Below, piece by piece: positions 26,659 to 36,136 of a stretch of DNA of 64,000 bases (the stretch's first letter is position 1; the number at the start of each line of letters is the position of its first letter). The position numbers and the translations under genes were made by a program. Location: the NCBI RefSeq assembly GCF_900446695.1, contig NZ_UAVP01000011.1:186001-250000 (forward strand). The letters run 5' to 3'. Origin of the DNA: Capnocytophaga sputigena (GTDB lineage Bacteria; Bacteroidota; Bacteroidia; Flavobacteriales; Flavobacteriaceae). The notes beneath the pieces were generated by a model, which worked only from the letters and a program-made list of their open reading frames with translations, was not told where the DNA came from and did not search any database.

Positions 26659-28248
26659 ATGTCTTTAAAACAAGAAATACAAAAGCGCCGTACCTTTGGC
26701 ATCATATCTCACCCCGACGCCGGAAAAACTACCCTTACCGAAAAACTCCTACTCTTCGGAGGAGCTATACAAGAAGCTGGCGCCGTAAAATCTAATAAAA
26801 TAAAAAAAGGAGCTACCTCCGACTTTATGGAGATTGAGCGACAACGCGGCATTTCCGTTGCCACTTCAGTACTCGCTTTTAACTACAAAGAGCACAAAAT
26901 AAACATATTAGACACCCCTGGTCACAAGGATTTCGCCGAAGACACCTTCCGCACTCTCACCGCCGTCGATAGTGTCATCGTAGTCATCGACGTCGCCAAA
27001 GGGGTAGAAGAGCAAACCGAAAAGCTTGTCGAAGTATGCCGTATGCGTAACATCCCTATGATTGTCTTCATCAACAAGTTAGACCGTGAAGGGAAAGACG
27101 CCTTCGACCTCTTAGACGAAGTAGAGCAAAAACTCGGCTTAAAGGTAACTCCACTGAGTTTTCCCATAGGTATAGGCTATGATTTCAAAGGAATTTATAA
27201 CATTTGGGAGAAGAATATCAACCTATTCTCTGGCGATAGCCGAAAGAACATAGAAGAAACTATCGCCTTTACCGACATCAACAGCCCCGAATTAGAGAAG
27301 ATAATATCCAAACAATCAGCCGAAAATCTCCGCTCCGATTTAGAGTTAGTATATGAAGTATACCCAAAATTCGACCGTGAAGCCTACCTCAATGGAGAGC
27401 AGCAACCCGTTTTTTTTGGCTCTGCACTCAACAACTTTGGCGTACGTGAGCTACTCGATTGCTTTGTCGAAATCGCCCCTTCACCACGCCCCAAAGCCAG
27501 CGAAGAGCGTATCGTAAACCCCGATGAACCCTCCTTCACAGGTTTCGTCTTCAAGATTCACGCCAATATGGACCCTAACCACCGCGATCGTTTAGCATTC
27601 GTGAAGATTGTTTCAGGCACTTTTGAACGCAATAAACCCTATTTGCACACACGCCTTAGCAAGAAGCTGAAGTTCTCCAGCCCGAATGCATTCTTTGCCG
27701 AAAAGAAAGAAGTAGTGGATATATCTTATGCAGGAGATATTGTAGGCTTGCACGACACAGGGAATTTTAAAATAGGAGATACACTCACCAAAGGCGAAAT
27801 GCTACACTTCAAGGGAATACCGAGTTTCTCTCCTGAACATTTCCGTTACATCAATAACGCCGACCCTCTGAAATCCAAACAATTAGAAAAGGGCATCGAC
27901 CAGCTAATGGACGAAGGCGTAGCACAGCTCTTCAAATTAGATTTCAATGGTCGCAAGGTCATCGGAACAGTAGGAGCACTTCAATATGAGGTCATTCAAT
28001 ACCGATTGGAACACGAATACGGAGCGAAGTGTAGTTATGAAAACTTCCCTATCTACAAAGCCTGCTGGGTAGAAGCGCCCGAAAACCCTAAAGACCCCGA
28101 ATATCTTGATTTCCTACGTGTAAAACAGAAGTTCTTAGCACGCGACAAACAGAACCAATTAGTCTTCCTCGCCGACTCTGCATTCTCTATTGAGATGGTA
28201 AAACAAAAATACCCGAACCTGAAGCTACACTTCACATCCGAGTACTAA
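26659..28248 (+). CDS. prfC: Peptide chain release factor 3
   Basis: Translational GTPase that recycles RF1/RF2 after peptide release. The 529 residues begin with the G domain (SHPDAGKTTLTEK near 18-30; RQRGISVATSV; DTPGHKDFAEDT; NKLD near 140), then domains II and III with FVFKIHANMDPNHRDRLAFV and GALQYEVIQYRLEHEYGA. Length and motifs are typical. It is convergent with gldA, 34 bases apart, with an ACACCTGACA-type minisatellite in the gap. Confidence 0.96.
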   Translation: MSLKQEIQKRRTFGIISHPDAGKTTLTEKLLLFGGAIQEAGAVKSNKIKKGATSDFMEIERQRGISVATSVLAFNYKEHKINILDTPGHKDFAEDTFRTLTAVDSVIVVIDVAKGVEEQTEKLVEVCRMRNIPMIVFINKLDREGKDAFDLLDEVEQKLGLKVTPLSFPIGIGYDFKGIYNIWEKNINLFSGDSRKNIEETIAFTDINSPELEKIISKQSAENLRSDLELVYEVYPKFDREAYLNGEQQPVFFGSALNNFGVRELLDCFVEIAPSPRPKASEERIVNPDEPSFTGFVFKIHANMDPNHRDRLAFVKIVSGTFERNKPYLHTRLSKKLKFSSPNAFFAEKKEVVDISYAGDIVGLHDTGNFKIGDTLTKGEMLHFKGIPSFSPEHFRYINNADPLKSKQLEKGIDQLMDEGVAQLFKLDFNGRKVIGTVGALQYEVIQYRLEHEYGAKCSYENFPIYKACWVEAPENPKDPEYLDFLRVKQKFLARDKQNQLVFLADSAFSIEMVKQKYPNLKLHFTSEY

Positions 28249-28256
28249 TTCCTAAC

Positions 28257-28306
28257 ACTTGTCCCCTGACACCTGACATCTATTACCTACCTCCTGTTAC
28301 CTGAAT
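28257..28306. repeat. CTGACACCTG-type minisatellite, degenerate copy
   Basis: CCCCTGACACCTGACA and related words (TTACCTACCTCCTGTTACCTG) fill the gap between prfC and gldA. The family recurs at 31555 and 44553. Confidence 0.5.
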
Positions 28307-29182
28307 AAACGTTTCCTCCAAGTCTCTATGTTTATGGTTGATTTGGAGGATTTTTAATCCGTTCTCCTTAGCAAAGTCAAACACAACAGGGCGCATATCT
28401 TCCTCCGTGTCAAAGGTGATTTGATATAAGAAATCGTATACGTTTTGTGCTGCCGACACATTAGGCAAAGCGCGTAAAAGGCGTTCCTCTACACGAAAAT
28501 CGAATGCTACTTCTATCACCTGTTCCTTGCCTTGCAGCTCGCTCATCTTTTTATCAAGCACTATATTGCCTTTATGCAGTACGATTACTCTATCGGCAAC
28601 CGCCTGAATTTCCTGCATAATATGCGACGAAAGCAAAACCGTCTTCTCTTTGCCAAGCTCCTTAATGATATGGCGTATCTCAACCAACTGATTTGGGTCA
28701 AGTCCTGTTGTCGGCTCATCGAGAATCAGTATCTCAGGATCGTGAATAAGAGCTGAAGCAAGTCCCACACGTTGGCGATAACCTTTTGAGAGTGCCTCTA
28801 TCTTCTTATTGCTCTCTGGTGTGAGTCCCGTAAGGGCAATCACCTCCTCCACCCTACTCTTAGGCACGTTGGAATATAAGTCAGCGGTGAAGCGCAAATA
28901 TTCTCTCACATACATTTCGGTATACAGAGGATTATGTTCAGGCAAATAGCCAATAGTCTTCTGTGCCTCAATAGGATGCTGAAGTATATCAATACCGTTA
29001 ATAGTAACCGAGCCACTGGTAGGGATCAAAGCCCCCGTGATCATCTTCATTGTTGTAGATTTCCCTGCTCCATTAGGACCTAAAAAACCGGTAATTTCTC
29101 CCTTCTGGAGCTCAAAGCTAATAGCATTTACAGCCGTTTGCTGTCCATATATCTTTGTTAATTGATTGACTTTTACTGACAT
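28283..29182 (-). CDS. gldA: Gliding-motility ABC transporter ATP-binding protein GldA
   Basis: ATPase subunit of the GldAFG transporter known from flavobacterial gliding. The 299 residues have Walker A GPNGAGKSTTMK (about 36-47), the Q-loop region TIGYLPEHNPLY, signature LSKGYRQRVGLA (about 133-144), and Walker [14 protein letters not shown], followed by SSHIMQEIQAVADRVIVLH. The C-terminal 80 residues match the GldA type. gldF and gldG are not adjacent, which is common. ATP-binding subunits of other ABC-2 exporters look similar, so the symbol is likely rather than certain. Confidence 0.82.
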   Translation of the reverse strand: MSVKVNQLTKIYGQQTAVNAISFELQKGEITGFLGPNGAGKSTTMKMITGALIPTSGSVTINGIDILQHPIEAQKTIGYLPEHNPLYTEMYVREYLRFTADLYSNVPKSRVEEVIALTGLTPESNKKIEALSKGYRQRVGLASALIHDPEILILDEPTTGLDPNQLVEIRHIIKELGKEKTVLLSSHIMQEIQAVADRVIVLHKGNIVLDKKMSELQGKEQVIEVAFDFRVEERLLRALPNVSAAQNVYDFLYQITFDTEEDMRPVVFDFAKENGLKILQINHKHRDLEETFIQVTGGR

Positions 29183-29200
29183 TTCTATTTATTTTGGGCT

Positions 29201-29230
29201 CAAAAGTACAATATTTCTCTATTCTAACAA
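29201..29230 (-). promoter_or_regulatory. Promoter of gldA
   Basis: Minus strand: TTG (29230-29228), 19 bases, TACTTTTG (29208-29201), 19 bases before the start codon. Confidence 0.8.
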
Positions 29231-29307
29231 ATTATTTCTAAATATATTTTAATTCCTCTCCTCAATTTTCTCATTTGCTAATTAATCTGCTTGTGCGGCT
29301 CGCACAT

Positions 29308-29338
29308 TTGTTAATTTGCTAATTATCTCGTACCTTTG
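29308..29338 (+). promoter_or_regulatory. Promoter of the S46 peptidase gene
   Basis: TTG (29308-29310), 20 bases, TACCTTTG (29331-29338). The TTG that would open the longest frame lies inside the -7 box, so translation must start downstream. Confidence 0.78.
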
Positions 29339-29368
29339 CCCCCTAATAAATCATTATATCACTTTTTT

Positions 29369-31504
29369 ATGAAGAAAATAAGTCTTATGTTATTGGCTTT
29401 CTTGTTGCTCACTCCCATAGCAAAAGCCGATGAAGGAATGTGGTTCTTGATGTTCATTGAACGTCTCAACCAAAGAGATATGCAGAAGTTAGGCTTACAA
29501 CTCACTGCTCAAGAAATTTATAGCATCAACAACAACAGCCTTAAGGACGCCATCGTGCAGTTCAATGGAGGTTGTACTGCGAGCATCATCTCCAAAGATG
29601 GCTTAGTACTCACAAACCATCATTGTGGCTATAGCAATATTGCTCAGCTTTCTACCCCCGAAAGCAACCACTTAAAGAACGGATTTTGGGCGCGCTCTCA
29701 CGCCGAGGAACTCTCCCCTAAACAGTCATTCGTCCGTTTCTTCGTCCGTATGGATAATGTAACCGACCGTATGTTGGCTGCTGTTACTCCCTCAATGAAC
29801 GAAAAAGAACGCGAAGCTGCTCTCAACCAAGAAATGTCTAAAATACAAAAAGAAAACAGCGAAGGTGGTAAATATGTAGTTTCTGTGCGTTCATTCTTCC
29901 AAGGCAATGAATATTATTACTTTGTATATCAAGACTTCAAAGATGTACGCCTCGTAGGTACACCTCCTGAAAACATTGGAAAATTTGGTGGTGATACCGA
30001 CAACTGGGAATGGCCTCGCCAAACAGGTGATTTCTCTCTCTTCCGTGTATACACTGATAAAGATGGAAATGCCGCCAACTATTCTCCTAACAACATACCT
30101 CTTAAAGCCAAACGTTACCTTAAAGTGAGCCTCAAAGGCGTACAAGATAAAGACTTTGCGATGATTATGGGCTACCCTGGGCGTACCAACCGTTGGGAAA
30201 GTTCTTATTGGGTAGATCAAAAGGTGAAATATGCTTATCCTGCTTGGGTTGAAGCCTCCAAAACAGCAATGGATGCAATGAAGCGTTATATGGATAAGGA
30301 CGATGCTGTGCGCTTGCAATATGCCTCTTTGTACTCTCAATTAGCTAACTATTGGAAAAACCGCCAAGGTATGATTGATGCCCTCACAGCACATAAAACA
30401 GCTGCTACGAAACGTAAAGCTGAAGCTAAATTCGGGAAATGGGCTAAGAAAGCTGAAAATAAAGCCGAATATGGCGAGGTGCTCAGCACATTAGCTAACT
30501 ATTTTGAAAAGACAAACTTGCGTTCTGCCGATGAGAACTATGTAAGCATTTTATCTCGTGCATCTTTCTTTATCAAAATGCCTTCCCGATACATCAATAC
30601 TATTGCAGCCGCCCAACGTGGAAATATGCCCGAAAATGACTTGCAAAATAAAATTGATAACATCCTTATCGATTATGATAAAGTAAACTTAAACGTTGAA
30701 AAAGAGATTCTTGCCGATATGTTGCAACTCTATGCTAATAAAGGCAATAATGTACCCACAATGCTAAAAGACATCAAAACAAAATACAATGGTAACTTCC
30801 ACAAGTATGTAGATGACCTTTTAGCAAACAGTATTTACCGCAGTAAAGAAGCCTTACAAACCAACACCCAACGCAATATAGAAGAATTGTTAAAAGACCC
30901 TATATTGCAACTTGCAGAAGCACTTGTCGAAGACTTCCGATCTCCCTCTCAAGAGCTTGTTAACTTGGAAGATAGTTATGCTAAGGCTTACCGTAAATTC
31001 GTAAAAGGTATGCGTGATGGTAAAATGAGCACCATCCTATACCCTGATGCCAATTCTACCTTGCGCCTTACCTATGGTACAGTAATTCCTTTAGCAAAAG
31101 ATAAACGCAACCCCGATGTGAAAAAGAATTACTATACTACTTTCAACACCTTAATAGCTAAATACAAAAAAGACGATCCTGAGTTTGATATGTCTCAACG
31201 TATGCTCGATTTGTATCAAAACAAAGAGTTCGGCAGATATATAGACAAAGATGGCTCTATGCACGTAAACTTCCTTACCAATAACGACATTACTGGTGGC
31301 AACTCTGGATCACCCGTAATGAATGGTAAAGGCGAACTCATAGGTCTCGCTTTCGATGGTAATATCGAAGCCATGGCAGGCGATGTAATTTTCGATAAGA
31401 AACTACAGCGCACCATCAATGTCGATATCCGCTATGTACTTTGGGTAATCGATATATATGCCAACGCTAAAAACATCATCAACGAAATTGAAACAGTACA
31501 ATAA
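29369..31504 (+). CDS. S46 family dipeptidyl-peptidase (DPP7/DPP11 type)
   Basis: Periplasmic serine exopeptidase releasing dipeptides, a key enzyme for peptide-feeding Bacteroidota. From ATG 29369 it has 711 residues with a signal peptide (MKKISLMLLAFLLLTPIAKA). Visible family features: the Gly-Cys-Thr-Ala stretch and TNHHCGY with catalytic His (about 80-86), the FGGDTDNWEWPRQTGDF segment, which holds the catalytic Asp, and GGNSGSPV with the nucleophile Ser near 643. The residue 18 after that Ser is Gly (LAFDGN). In DPP7 that site is Gly and in DPP11 Arg, so a DPP7-like preference for hydrophobic P1 is inferred. The chosen start places the promoter upstream. Confidence 0.93.
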   Translation: MKKISLMLLAFLLLTPIAKADEGMWFLMFIERLNQRDMQKLGLQLTAQEIYSINNNSLKDAIVQFNGGCTASIISKDGLVLTNHHCGYSNIAQLSTPESNHLKNGFWARSHAEELSPKQSFVRFFVRMDNVTDRMLAAVTPSMNEKEREAALNQEMSKIQKENSEGGKYVVSVRSFFQGNEYYYFVYQDFKDVRLVGTPPENIGKFGGDTDNWEWPRQTGDFSLFRVYTDKDGNAANYSPNNIPLKAKRYLKVSLKGVQDKDFAMIMGYPGRTNRWESSYWVDQKVKYAYPAWVEASKTAMDAMKRYMDKDDAVRLQYASLYSQLANYWKNRQGMIDALTAHKTAATKRKAEAKFGKWAKKAENKAEYGEVLSTLANYFEKTNLRSADENYVSILSRASFFIKMPSRYINTIAAAQRGNMPENDLQNKIDNILIDYDKVNLNVEKEILADMLQLYANKGNNVPTMLKDIKTKYNGNFHKYVDDLLANSIYRSKEALQTNTQRNIEELLKDPILQLAEALVEDFRSPSQELVNLEDSYAKAYRKFVKGMRDGKMSTILYPDANSTLRLTYGTVIPLAKDKRNPDVKKNYYTTFNTLIAKYKKDDPEFDMSQRMLDLYQNKEFGRYIDKDGSMHVNFLTNNDITGGNSGSPVMNGKGELIGLAFDGNIEAMAGDVIFDKKLQRTINVDIRYVLWVIDIYANAKNIINEIETVQ

Positions 31505-31554
31505 AGAGTAAAAATTAGAAATTAGGAGTTAGAGGATAGGGTAACACCTATCCC

Positions 31555-31600
31555 CTGACACCTGATACCTGACACCTGATACCTGACACCTAACACCTGA
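31555..31600. repeat. CTGACACCTGATAC tandem repeat (14-bp unit, about 3 copies)
   Basis: Two perfect 14-bp units and a third that degrades into ACACCTAACACCTG. The last unit runs into the ATG of the MATE gene. Related arrays are at 28257 and 44553. Confidence 0.8.
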
Positions 31601-32991
31601 TGCCTAACTTATCAAACTATACAAAAGAATTTAAATACAACTTCAAGATTGCTTACCCTGTCATATTGGGAATGTTGGGGCATACCCTTGTGGGATTTGT
31701 AGATAATGTGATGGTAGGCAAGGTCGGTATTACCGAACTTGGAGCTGCAGCTCTCGGAAATACAGCTATCTTTATCGCAATGTCTTTCGCTATAGGTTTT
31801 TCGGTGGCTACTACTTCTTTGGTAGCTATGAACGACGAAGCAGGCGATAAACAAGCCGTACAATCCATTCTCAACCATAGTATGTTGCTCAATATCATAC
31901 TCAGCACGGTGCTTTTCTTGCTGATGTTCTTTGTTGAACCCGTGATGAGAATCACAGGGCAAAGTGAAAATGTAATTGCTTTAGCAGTCCCCTACACTCA
32001 TTTGGTTGCCTTTTCATTGATACCTTTAGGTGTATTCAGCACTTTCAAACAATTCGCCGATGGTCTCTCAATGACTAAATATGCAATGTATGTTACCCTA
32101 TTGGCAAACCTTATCAATATATTTGGTAATTATCTCTTCATCTATGGTAATTGGGGTTGCCCAAAATTAGGAGTATTAGGTGCTGGAGTAGGAACGCTCA
32201 TTTCGCGTATAGCAATGCCTATAATGCTCTATTATATGCTCAAGTATTTACCTAAAACTAAAGAATACGTTACCCATATCAGTTTCAAAAACATCACTAA
32301 ACCAATGATAAGAAAGATAAGTAATATCGGGCTACCTACAGGATTACAGATGATTTTTGAAACAGGTATTTTCTCTGCTGCTATATGGATAAGCGGTGTA
32401 TTGGGTGAAAACCAACTCTCAGCTAATCAAATAGCTCTCAACTTAGCAAGTATGACCTTTATGGTTGCCAACGGATTAGGTATCACAGCTATGATACGTG
32501 TCGGCAATCAGTTAGGAGCTAAAAACTATGTCAATTTACGTCGGGTAGCCTTTTCTGTATTCTTATTAGTGTTGTGTACCCAAGTCTTTTTTGCAGGACT
32601 CTTAGCCTTATTACGCGATTGGTTACCCTCATTGTATTTAGAGATGGACAATATCGAAAAAGCAGCTACCAATGCAGCTGTAATAAGCGAAGCAGCCAAT
32701 CTATTGTTGATTGCTGCTATTTTCCAAATCTCCGATGGATTACAAGTTACAGCTCTTGGGGCATTGCGTGGAGTCCAAGATGCCAAAATTCCTATGGTCA
32801 TTACCTTTATAGCCTATTGGCTCATTGCCTTCCCTATTCTTTGTTTTTTAGGGCTTCACACTTCTTTAGGTACTATGGGTATTTGGATAGGATTACTCAC
32901 AGGACTCACTGCTGCTGCTATATCCCTCTTGTATAGGTTCAACCATATCAGCTTGCGACTCATCGCCAACCGCCATAAATTACCTAATTAA
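31600..32991 (+). CDS. MATE family multidrug efflux transporter
   Basis: Inner-membrane antiporter of the NorM/MATE group. 463 residues with about 12 hydrophobic helices in two related halves. Typical MATE stretches are AYPVILGMLGHTLVGFVDNVMVG (helix 1) with TELGAAALGN after it, and in the second half GLPTGLQMIFETGIFSAAIWISGVLG. The ATG directly abuts the CTGACACCTGATAC repeat array. No regulator is adjacent. Substrates cannot be read from sequence. Confidence 0.93.
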   Translation: MPNLSNYTKEFKYNFKIAYPVILGMLGHTLVGFVDNVMVGKVGITELGAAALGNTAIFIAMSFAIGFSVATTSLVAMNDEAGDKQAVQSILNHSMLLNIILSTVLFLLMFFVEPVMRITGQSENVIALAVPYTHLVAFSLIPLGVFSTFKQFADGLSMTKYAMYVTLLANLINIFGNYLFIYGNWGCPKLGVLGAGVGTLISRIAMPIMLYYMLKYLPKTKEYVTHISFKNITKPMIRKISNIGLPTGLQMIFETGIFSAAIWISGVLGENQLSANQIALNLASMTFMVANGLGITAMIRVGNQLGAKNYVNLRRVAFSVFLLVLCTQVFFAGLLALLRDWLPSLYLEMDNIEKAATNAAVISEAANLLLIAAIFQISDGLQVTALGALRGVQDAKIPMVITFIAYWLIAFPILCFLGLHTSLGTMGIWIGLLTGLTAAAISLLYRFNHISLRLIANRHKLPN

Positions 32992-32995
32992 CAAA

Positions 32996-33026
32996 TTGCC
33001 TAATTGACAAATTATTATTACCTTTG
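32996..33026 (+). promoter_or_regulatory. Promoter of ychF
   Basis: TTG (32996-32998), 20 bases, TACCTTTG (33019-33026), 26 bases before the ATG. Confidence 0.75.
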
Positions 33027-33052
33027 CACGCTCTTTAATTTAAAAAACGAAT

Positions 33053-34144
33053 ATGAAAGCAGGAATTGTTGGACTGCCCAACGTGGGAAAGTCTACTCTA
33101 TTTAATTGTTTATCAAATGCTAAAGCTCAAAGTGCTAACTTCCCGTTTTGCACTATAGAACCTAATTTAGGGGTAGTAAATGTACCCGATCCCCGTTTAG
33201 AAAAACTCGAAACTCTTGTAAAACCTGAACGTGTATTACCTGCAACCGTAGAAATTGTAGACATCGCAGGTCTTGTAAAAGGTGCGAGCAAAGGTGAAGG
33301 TTTAGGCAACCAATTTTTAGGAAATATACGTGAGTGTAATGCTATTATTCACGTGTTGCGCTGCTTTGAAAACGACAATATCGTACACGTCGATGGCAGT
33401 GTAGACCCCATCCGTGATAAAGAAACTATTGATATAGAACTACAACTAAAAGACCTCGAAACTGTCGAAAAACGCCTCGAAAAAGTAACCCGTGCTGCCA
33501 AAGCTGGCGATAAAAAAGCCGCTAAGGAAATGGACTTGCTTAATCGTGTGAAAGACGCTTTGCTCACTGGCGTTTCTGCCCGCGCTGTACAAGTAGCCGA
33601 CGATGAAAAAGAATTATTAGAGAGCTTTCAATTGCTCACTGCTAAACCTGTGTTATACGTGTGTAATGTCGATGAAAAATCAGCTAAAAATGGTAATGCT
33701 TATGTAGAACGTGTAAAAGAAGTCGTGAAAAATGAAGAAGCCGAAATCATCGTTTTAGCTGTAGCTACTGAAGCTGATATCACCGAATTAGAAAGCTATG
33801 AAGAACGCCAAATGTTCTTGGAAGATATAGGATTGGACGAGCCTGGTGCTTCTAAATTGATTCGTGCTGCTTATCATTTGCTAAACTTGCAAACTTACTT
33901 CACTGCAGGAGTAAAAGAAGTACGTGCTTGGACAATCCACAAAGGAGATACAGCTCCTCAAGCAGCTGGCGTTATCCATACTGATTTCGAAAAAGGATTT
34001 ATTCGCGCCGAAGTAATTGCTTATGATGATTTTATCACCTATGGTAGTGAAGCCAAAGTAAAAGAAGCTGGAAAAATGCGCGTCGAAGGTAAAGAATATA
34101 TTGTAAAAGATGGTGATATTATGCACTTCCGCTTCAATGTATAA
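33053..34144 (+). CDS. ychF: Redox-regulated ATPase YchF (OLA1 family)
   Basis: Ribosome-associated P-loop NTPase of the Obg family that prefers ATP. The 363 residues show G1 GLPNVGKSTLF (7-17), switch NFPFCTIEPNLG, DIAGLVKGASKGEGLGNQFL, the altered G4 motif NVDE (explaining ATP use), a coiled-coil segment at about 125-165, and a C-terminal TGS domain (FTAGVKEVRAWTI to the end DIMHFRFNV). Full length, and the standard start MKAGIVGLPNVGKS. Confidence 0.96.
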   Translation: MKAGIVGLPNVGKSTLFNCLSNAKAQSANFPFCTIEPNLGVVNVPDPRLEKLETLVKPERVLPATVEIVDIAGLVKGASKGEGLGNQFLGNIRECNAIIHVLRCFENDNIVHVDGSVDPIRDKETIDIELQLKDLETVEKRLEKVTRAAKAGDKKAAKEMDLLNRVKDALLTGVSARAVQVADDEKELLESFQLLTAKPVLYVCNVDEKSAKNGNAYVERVKEVVKNEEAEIIVLAVATEADITELESYEERQMFLEDIGLDEPGASKLIRAAYHLLNLQTYFTAGVKEVRAWTIHKGDTAPQAAGVIHTDFEKGFIRAEVIAYDDFITYGSEAKVKEAGKMRVEGKEYIVKDGDIMHFRFNV

Positions 34145-34175
34145 CCAAAATTGCTAATTATAAATATTTCATTAT

Positions 34176-34925
34176 ATGAGAAAAAAAATTGTAGCAGGTA
34201 ACTGGAAAATGAACAACGACCTCAATAAATCGTTAGCCCTCATTTCCGACCTATTGAAAAAAGTACCTCAAACTGATGCCGAGGTAATGATTGCCCCTAC
34301 CTTTGTAAACCTTATCCCAGCAGTAGATGCTGCTAAAGGTAGCAAAATCGAAGTAATTGCCCAAAATATGCACTTTGCCGAAAGCGGTGCTTATACTGGT
34401 GAGATTTCAGCTGAAATGTTGAATAGTATTGGCGTAAAAACCACTATTTTAGGTCACTCCGAACGCCGTGCTTACTTCAACGAAACCGACGAAAATTTGG
34501 CTAAAAAAGTAGACACAGCCCTCAAACACAATATGCGTGTAGTATTCTGCATCGGTGAAGAATTAGCCGAACGTAAAGCTAACAAACACTTCGACGTTGT
34601 AGGTAGCCAAATCAAAAACGGCTTGTTCCACTTGCCTACTGAGGCTTGGCAACACATCATATTGGCTTATGAACCCGTATGGGCAATTGGTACAGGCGAA
34701 ACTGCAACCCCAGAACAAGCGCAAGAAATCCACCATTTCATCCGCAAAACTATTGCCGATAAATATGGTAAAGAAGTAGCCGATAAAGTATCTATCTTGT
34801 ATGGTGGTAGCGTAAAACCTGATAATGCTAAAGAAATCTTCGCTAAAGAAGACGTTGATGGCGGTCTCATCGGAGGCGCTGCCCTCAAAGCCGATGATTT
34901 TGTTACTATCATCAAAAGTATTTAA
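34176..34925 (+). CDS. tpiA: Triosephosphate isomerase
   Basis: Interconverts dihydroxyacetone phosphate and glyceraldehyde 3-phosphate in glycolysis. The 249 residues contain the substrate-binding GNWKMN (8-13, Lys), catalytic His in TTILGHSERR, catalytic Glu in LAYEPVWAIGTG, and the phosphate loop ILYGGSVKPDN. It starts 31 bases after ychF, possibly co-transcribed. Confidence 0.97.
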   Translation: MRKKIVAGNWKMNNDLNKSLALISDLLKKVPQTDAEVMIAPTFVNLIPAVDAAKGSKIEVIAQNMHFAESGAYTGEISAEMLNSIGVKTTILGHSERRAYFNETDENLAKKVDTALKHNMRVVFCIGEELAERKANKHFDVVGSQIKNGLFHLPTEAWQHIILAYEPVWAIGTGETATPEQAQEIHHFIRKTIADKYGKEVADKVSILYGGSVKPDNAKEIFAKEDVDGGLIGGAALKADDFVTIIKSI

Positions 34926-34937
34926 TTGTTAATACAC

Positions 34938-35098
34938 AAACTTTGCCAAAGTTTCCTGCCTCTGCGGCTCGCACCTTTGGCAAAGTTGATTATTCTAATA
35001 ATCAATTACTTTTTGGGGTATGTTCTGTAGGGGCGTTTTGCAAACGCCCTTATAATATAGAACTTTTTGGACAGCCTCAAAGTCTATTTTCTTAAATC
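34938..35098. repeat. Composite two-hairpin intergenic element, copy A
   Basis: In order: AACTTTGCCAAAG (34939-34951) pairing over 13 bp with CTTTGGCAAAGTT (34975-34987), with TGCGGCTCGCA in the loop; an AT-rich spacer; the hairpin GGGCGTTTTGCAAACGCCC (35031-35049); then TAGAACTTTTTGGACA (from 35058) and GCCTC. The same order of parts is found at 58.7 kb. Confidence 0.8.
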
Positions 35099-35104
35099 TA
35101 AAAA

Positions 35105-36127
35105 ATGTTACAAAACGACTTATTCCTTAGAGTACTCAACGGCGAAACTACCCAGCGTCCTCCCGTGTGGATGATGCGTCAAGCTGGCAGATACCTTCCT
35201 GAATTTAGAGCCCTACGCGACAAATACGACTTCTTCACACGTTGCCAAACCCCTGAGTTAGCAGCCGAAATTACCATACAACCTGTCGATATAGTAGGTG
35301 TAGATGCTGCTATCTTATTTTCTGATATATTGGTAGTACCCCAAGCGATGAATATACCTTTTGAAATGAAAAAAGGTGTCGGACCTTGGTTGCCTAACCC
35401 TATTCGTACTGCTAAGGATGTAGCGCAAGTAACAATTCCTAATATCCAAGAGCGTTTGGGTTATGTGATAGAAGCTGTCAAACTTACCAAACAAATGCTC
35501 AACAATCGTGTGCCTCTCATCGGCTTTGCTGGATCTCCTTGGACGATACTCTGCTATGCCGTCGAAGGAGCTGGTTCACGCGACTATGCTACTGCCAAAG
35601 AGTTTTGCTTCACGCAACCTGAATTAGCACATCAACTATTGCAAAAAATTACCGATACTACCATTCTCTACCTCAAAGAAAAAGTAAAAGCAGGTGTCGA
35701 TGCCGTACAATTGTTCGATAGCTGGGGGGGCGTTTTAGCCCCTGACGACTATCGTACTTTTTCTTGGCAATACCTTAACCAAATAGTAGAAGCACTTGCT
35801 CCGCTTACCAAAGTGATAGTATTTGCTAAAGGTTGTTGGTATGCTCTCCCCGAAATGGCTACTTCTAAAGCCGCTGCTTTAGGTGTCGATTGGACTTGTG
35901 CTCCAAAAACAGCACGTCAGCTCACGGGTGGCAATAAAGTACTACAAGGTAACTTCGACCCTTCACAATTGCTTGCTCCTCCTGCTCAAATTAAGAAAAA
36001 AGTAAAAGAAATGATCGATGCTTTTGGCAAAGACCACTACATCGCCAACTTAGGACACGGCATCCTGCCTAATGTCCCCATTGAAAACGCTATCGCCTTT
36101 GTAGAAGCTGTAAAAGAATATCATTAA
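35105..36127 (+). CDS. hemE: Uroporphyrinogen decarboxylase
   Basis: Decarboxylates uroporphyrinogen III to coproporphyrinogen III in heme synthesis. The 340 residues carry the signature [18 protein letters not shown] (18-35), [11 protein letters not shown] with the catalytic-site Asp, [12 protein letters not shown], and the C-terminal [11 protein letters not shown]. Full length. No canonical promoter is visible in the 180 bases upstream, which are filled by the repeat element. lspA follows after 9 bases. Confidence 0.96.
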   Translation: MLQNDLFLRVLNGETTQRPPVWMMRQAGRYLPEFRALRDKYDFFTRCQTPELAAEITIQPVDIVGVDAAILFSDILVVPQAMNIPFEMKKGVGPWLPNPIRTAKDVAQVTIPNIQERLGYVIEAVKLTKQMLNNRVPLIGFAGSPWTILCYAVEGAGSRDYATAKEFCFTQPELAHQLLQKITDTTILYLKEKVKAGVDAVQLFDSWGGVLAPDDYRTFSWQYLNQIVEALAPLTKVIVFAKGCWYALPEMATSKAAALGVDWTCAPKTARQLTGGNKVLQGNFDPSQLLAPPAQIKKKVKEMIDAFGKDHYIANLGHGILPNVPIENAIAFVEAVKEYH

Positions 36128-36136
36128 GAAAAAAAT

